Shown here piece by piece: positions 63,891 through 64,000 of a stretch of DNA of 64,000 nt. The position numbers and the translations under genes were made by a program. Source of the DNA: Micromonospora sp. NBC_01740 (GTDB lineage: Bacteria > Actinomycetota > Actinomycetes > Mycobacteriales > Micromonosporaceae). Numbering within the stretch: position 1 is the first letter of the stretch; each line of letters begins with the position of its first letter. The stretch lies in assembly GCF_035920365.1 (NCBI RefSeq), contig NZ_CP109150.1, positions 5,828,001-5,892,000 on the forward strand, read 5' to 3'. Under the pieces are notes generated by a model. The model did not search any database and was not told the DNA's origin. It was given only the letters and a program-made list of their open reading frames with translations.

Positions 63891-64000
63891 TCAGGAGAGG
63901 GCGCGGGCGAGTTCCGTGCGGGAGCGGATGTTGAGGCGGTGGAAGATGTTGCGGAGGTGATGGTCGACCGTACGGGTGGAGAGGAACATCCGGGCGGCGA
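63891..64000 (-). CDS. LuxR-type HTH regulator, 3' end only
   Basis: The last 35 codons before a TGA at 63891-63893 read AARMFLSTRTVDHHLRNIF followed by HRLNIRSRTELARALS. This is the recognition half of a LuxR/GerE helix-turn-helix at a protein C-terminus. The rest of the gene is outside the window, so the sensor or ATPase part is unknown. Confidence 0.8.
   Translation of the reverse strand, partial: AARMFLSTRTVDHHLRNIFHRLNIRSRTELARALS

Overview
The window is very GC-rich with little space between genes, strong AGGAGG-type ribosome binding sites, frequent GTG starts and ATGA/GTGA/TGATG stop-start overlaps. Gene content (mycothiol-type isomerase, BTAD/AfsR-like regulator, Methyltransf_19, GlgA/TreY/MalQ, SigB/F-type sigma factor) fits a filamentous actinomycete. 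Micromonosporaceae is my best guess from overall character, not a proven assignment.

Region 1 (1 to about 44.1 kb) looks like a secondary-metabolite locus of the enediyne type. The left edge cuts through a 1409-codon portion of an iterative type I polyketide synthase (KS-AT-ACP-KR seen, 3' end outside the window). Its KS Cys211 and the LHLSSI motif of its ACP (Ser970/971) match the PksE family. Two DUF1702 (UnbL-type) proteins, a degenerate CopC-domain protein, a His-rich membrane protein and an AhpD-like protein lie upstream on the same strand. Plus-strand genes then encode an SDR, a DUF5987 protein coupled to a GMC oxidoreductase, a second AhpD-like protein, an MFS pump and a DinB/MDMPI-fold protein. 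Four SgcJ-like NTF2-fold proteins, a second GMC oxidoreductase and a flavin-dependent monooxygenase follow. A sugar cassette (22.2-30.6 kb) holds a methyltransferase, a glycosyltransferase, a DegT aminotransferase, RmlA, a PLP 3,4-dehydratase, a nucleotide-sugar dehydrogenase and a UXS-like decarboxylase. It predicts an aminodideoxypentose. A second pump, a DUF899 protein, a 1133-aa BTAD/NB-ARC/TPR regulator, a four-cysteine secreted protein, a secreted subtilase that has lost catalytic residues, an acyltransferase-3 and a FAD oxidoreductase complete the region.

Region 2 (44.4-53.4 kb, minus strand) is the most unusual part. Seven tightly coupled genes encode a ThiG-like protein, a CysO-like sulfur carrier, a HAD phosphatase, GlgA, MalQ, TreY and an MFS exporter, and a thiol peroxidase follows. 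This resembles a self-contained thiosugar or thio-oligosaccharide pathway rather than glycogen or thiamin metabolism.

Region 3 (53.6-64 kb) is mostly ordinary metabolism: a nitroreductase, an M20 peptidase, a SigB/F-type sigma factor, and an acyl-CoA catabolic module (MaoC, two acyl-CoA dehydrogenases, FabG-type SDR). A divergent TetR gene with aldehyde and alcohol dehydrogenases follows, with near-identical 19-bp palindromes in both promoter regions. The right edge has a 27-bp perfect inverted repeat and the 3' end of a LuxR-type regulator.

All calls come from reading the sequence by eye. No database search was run.
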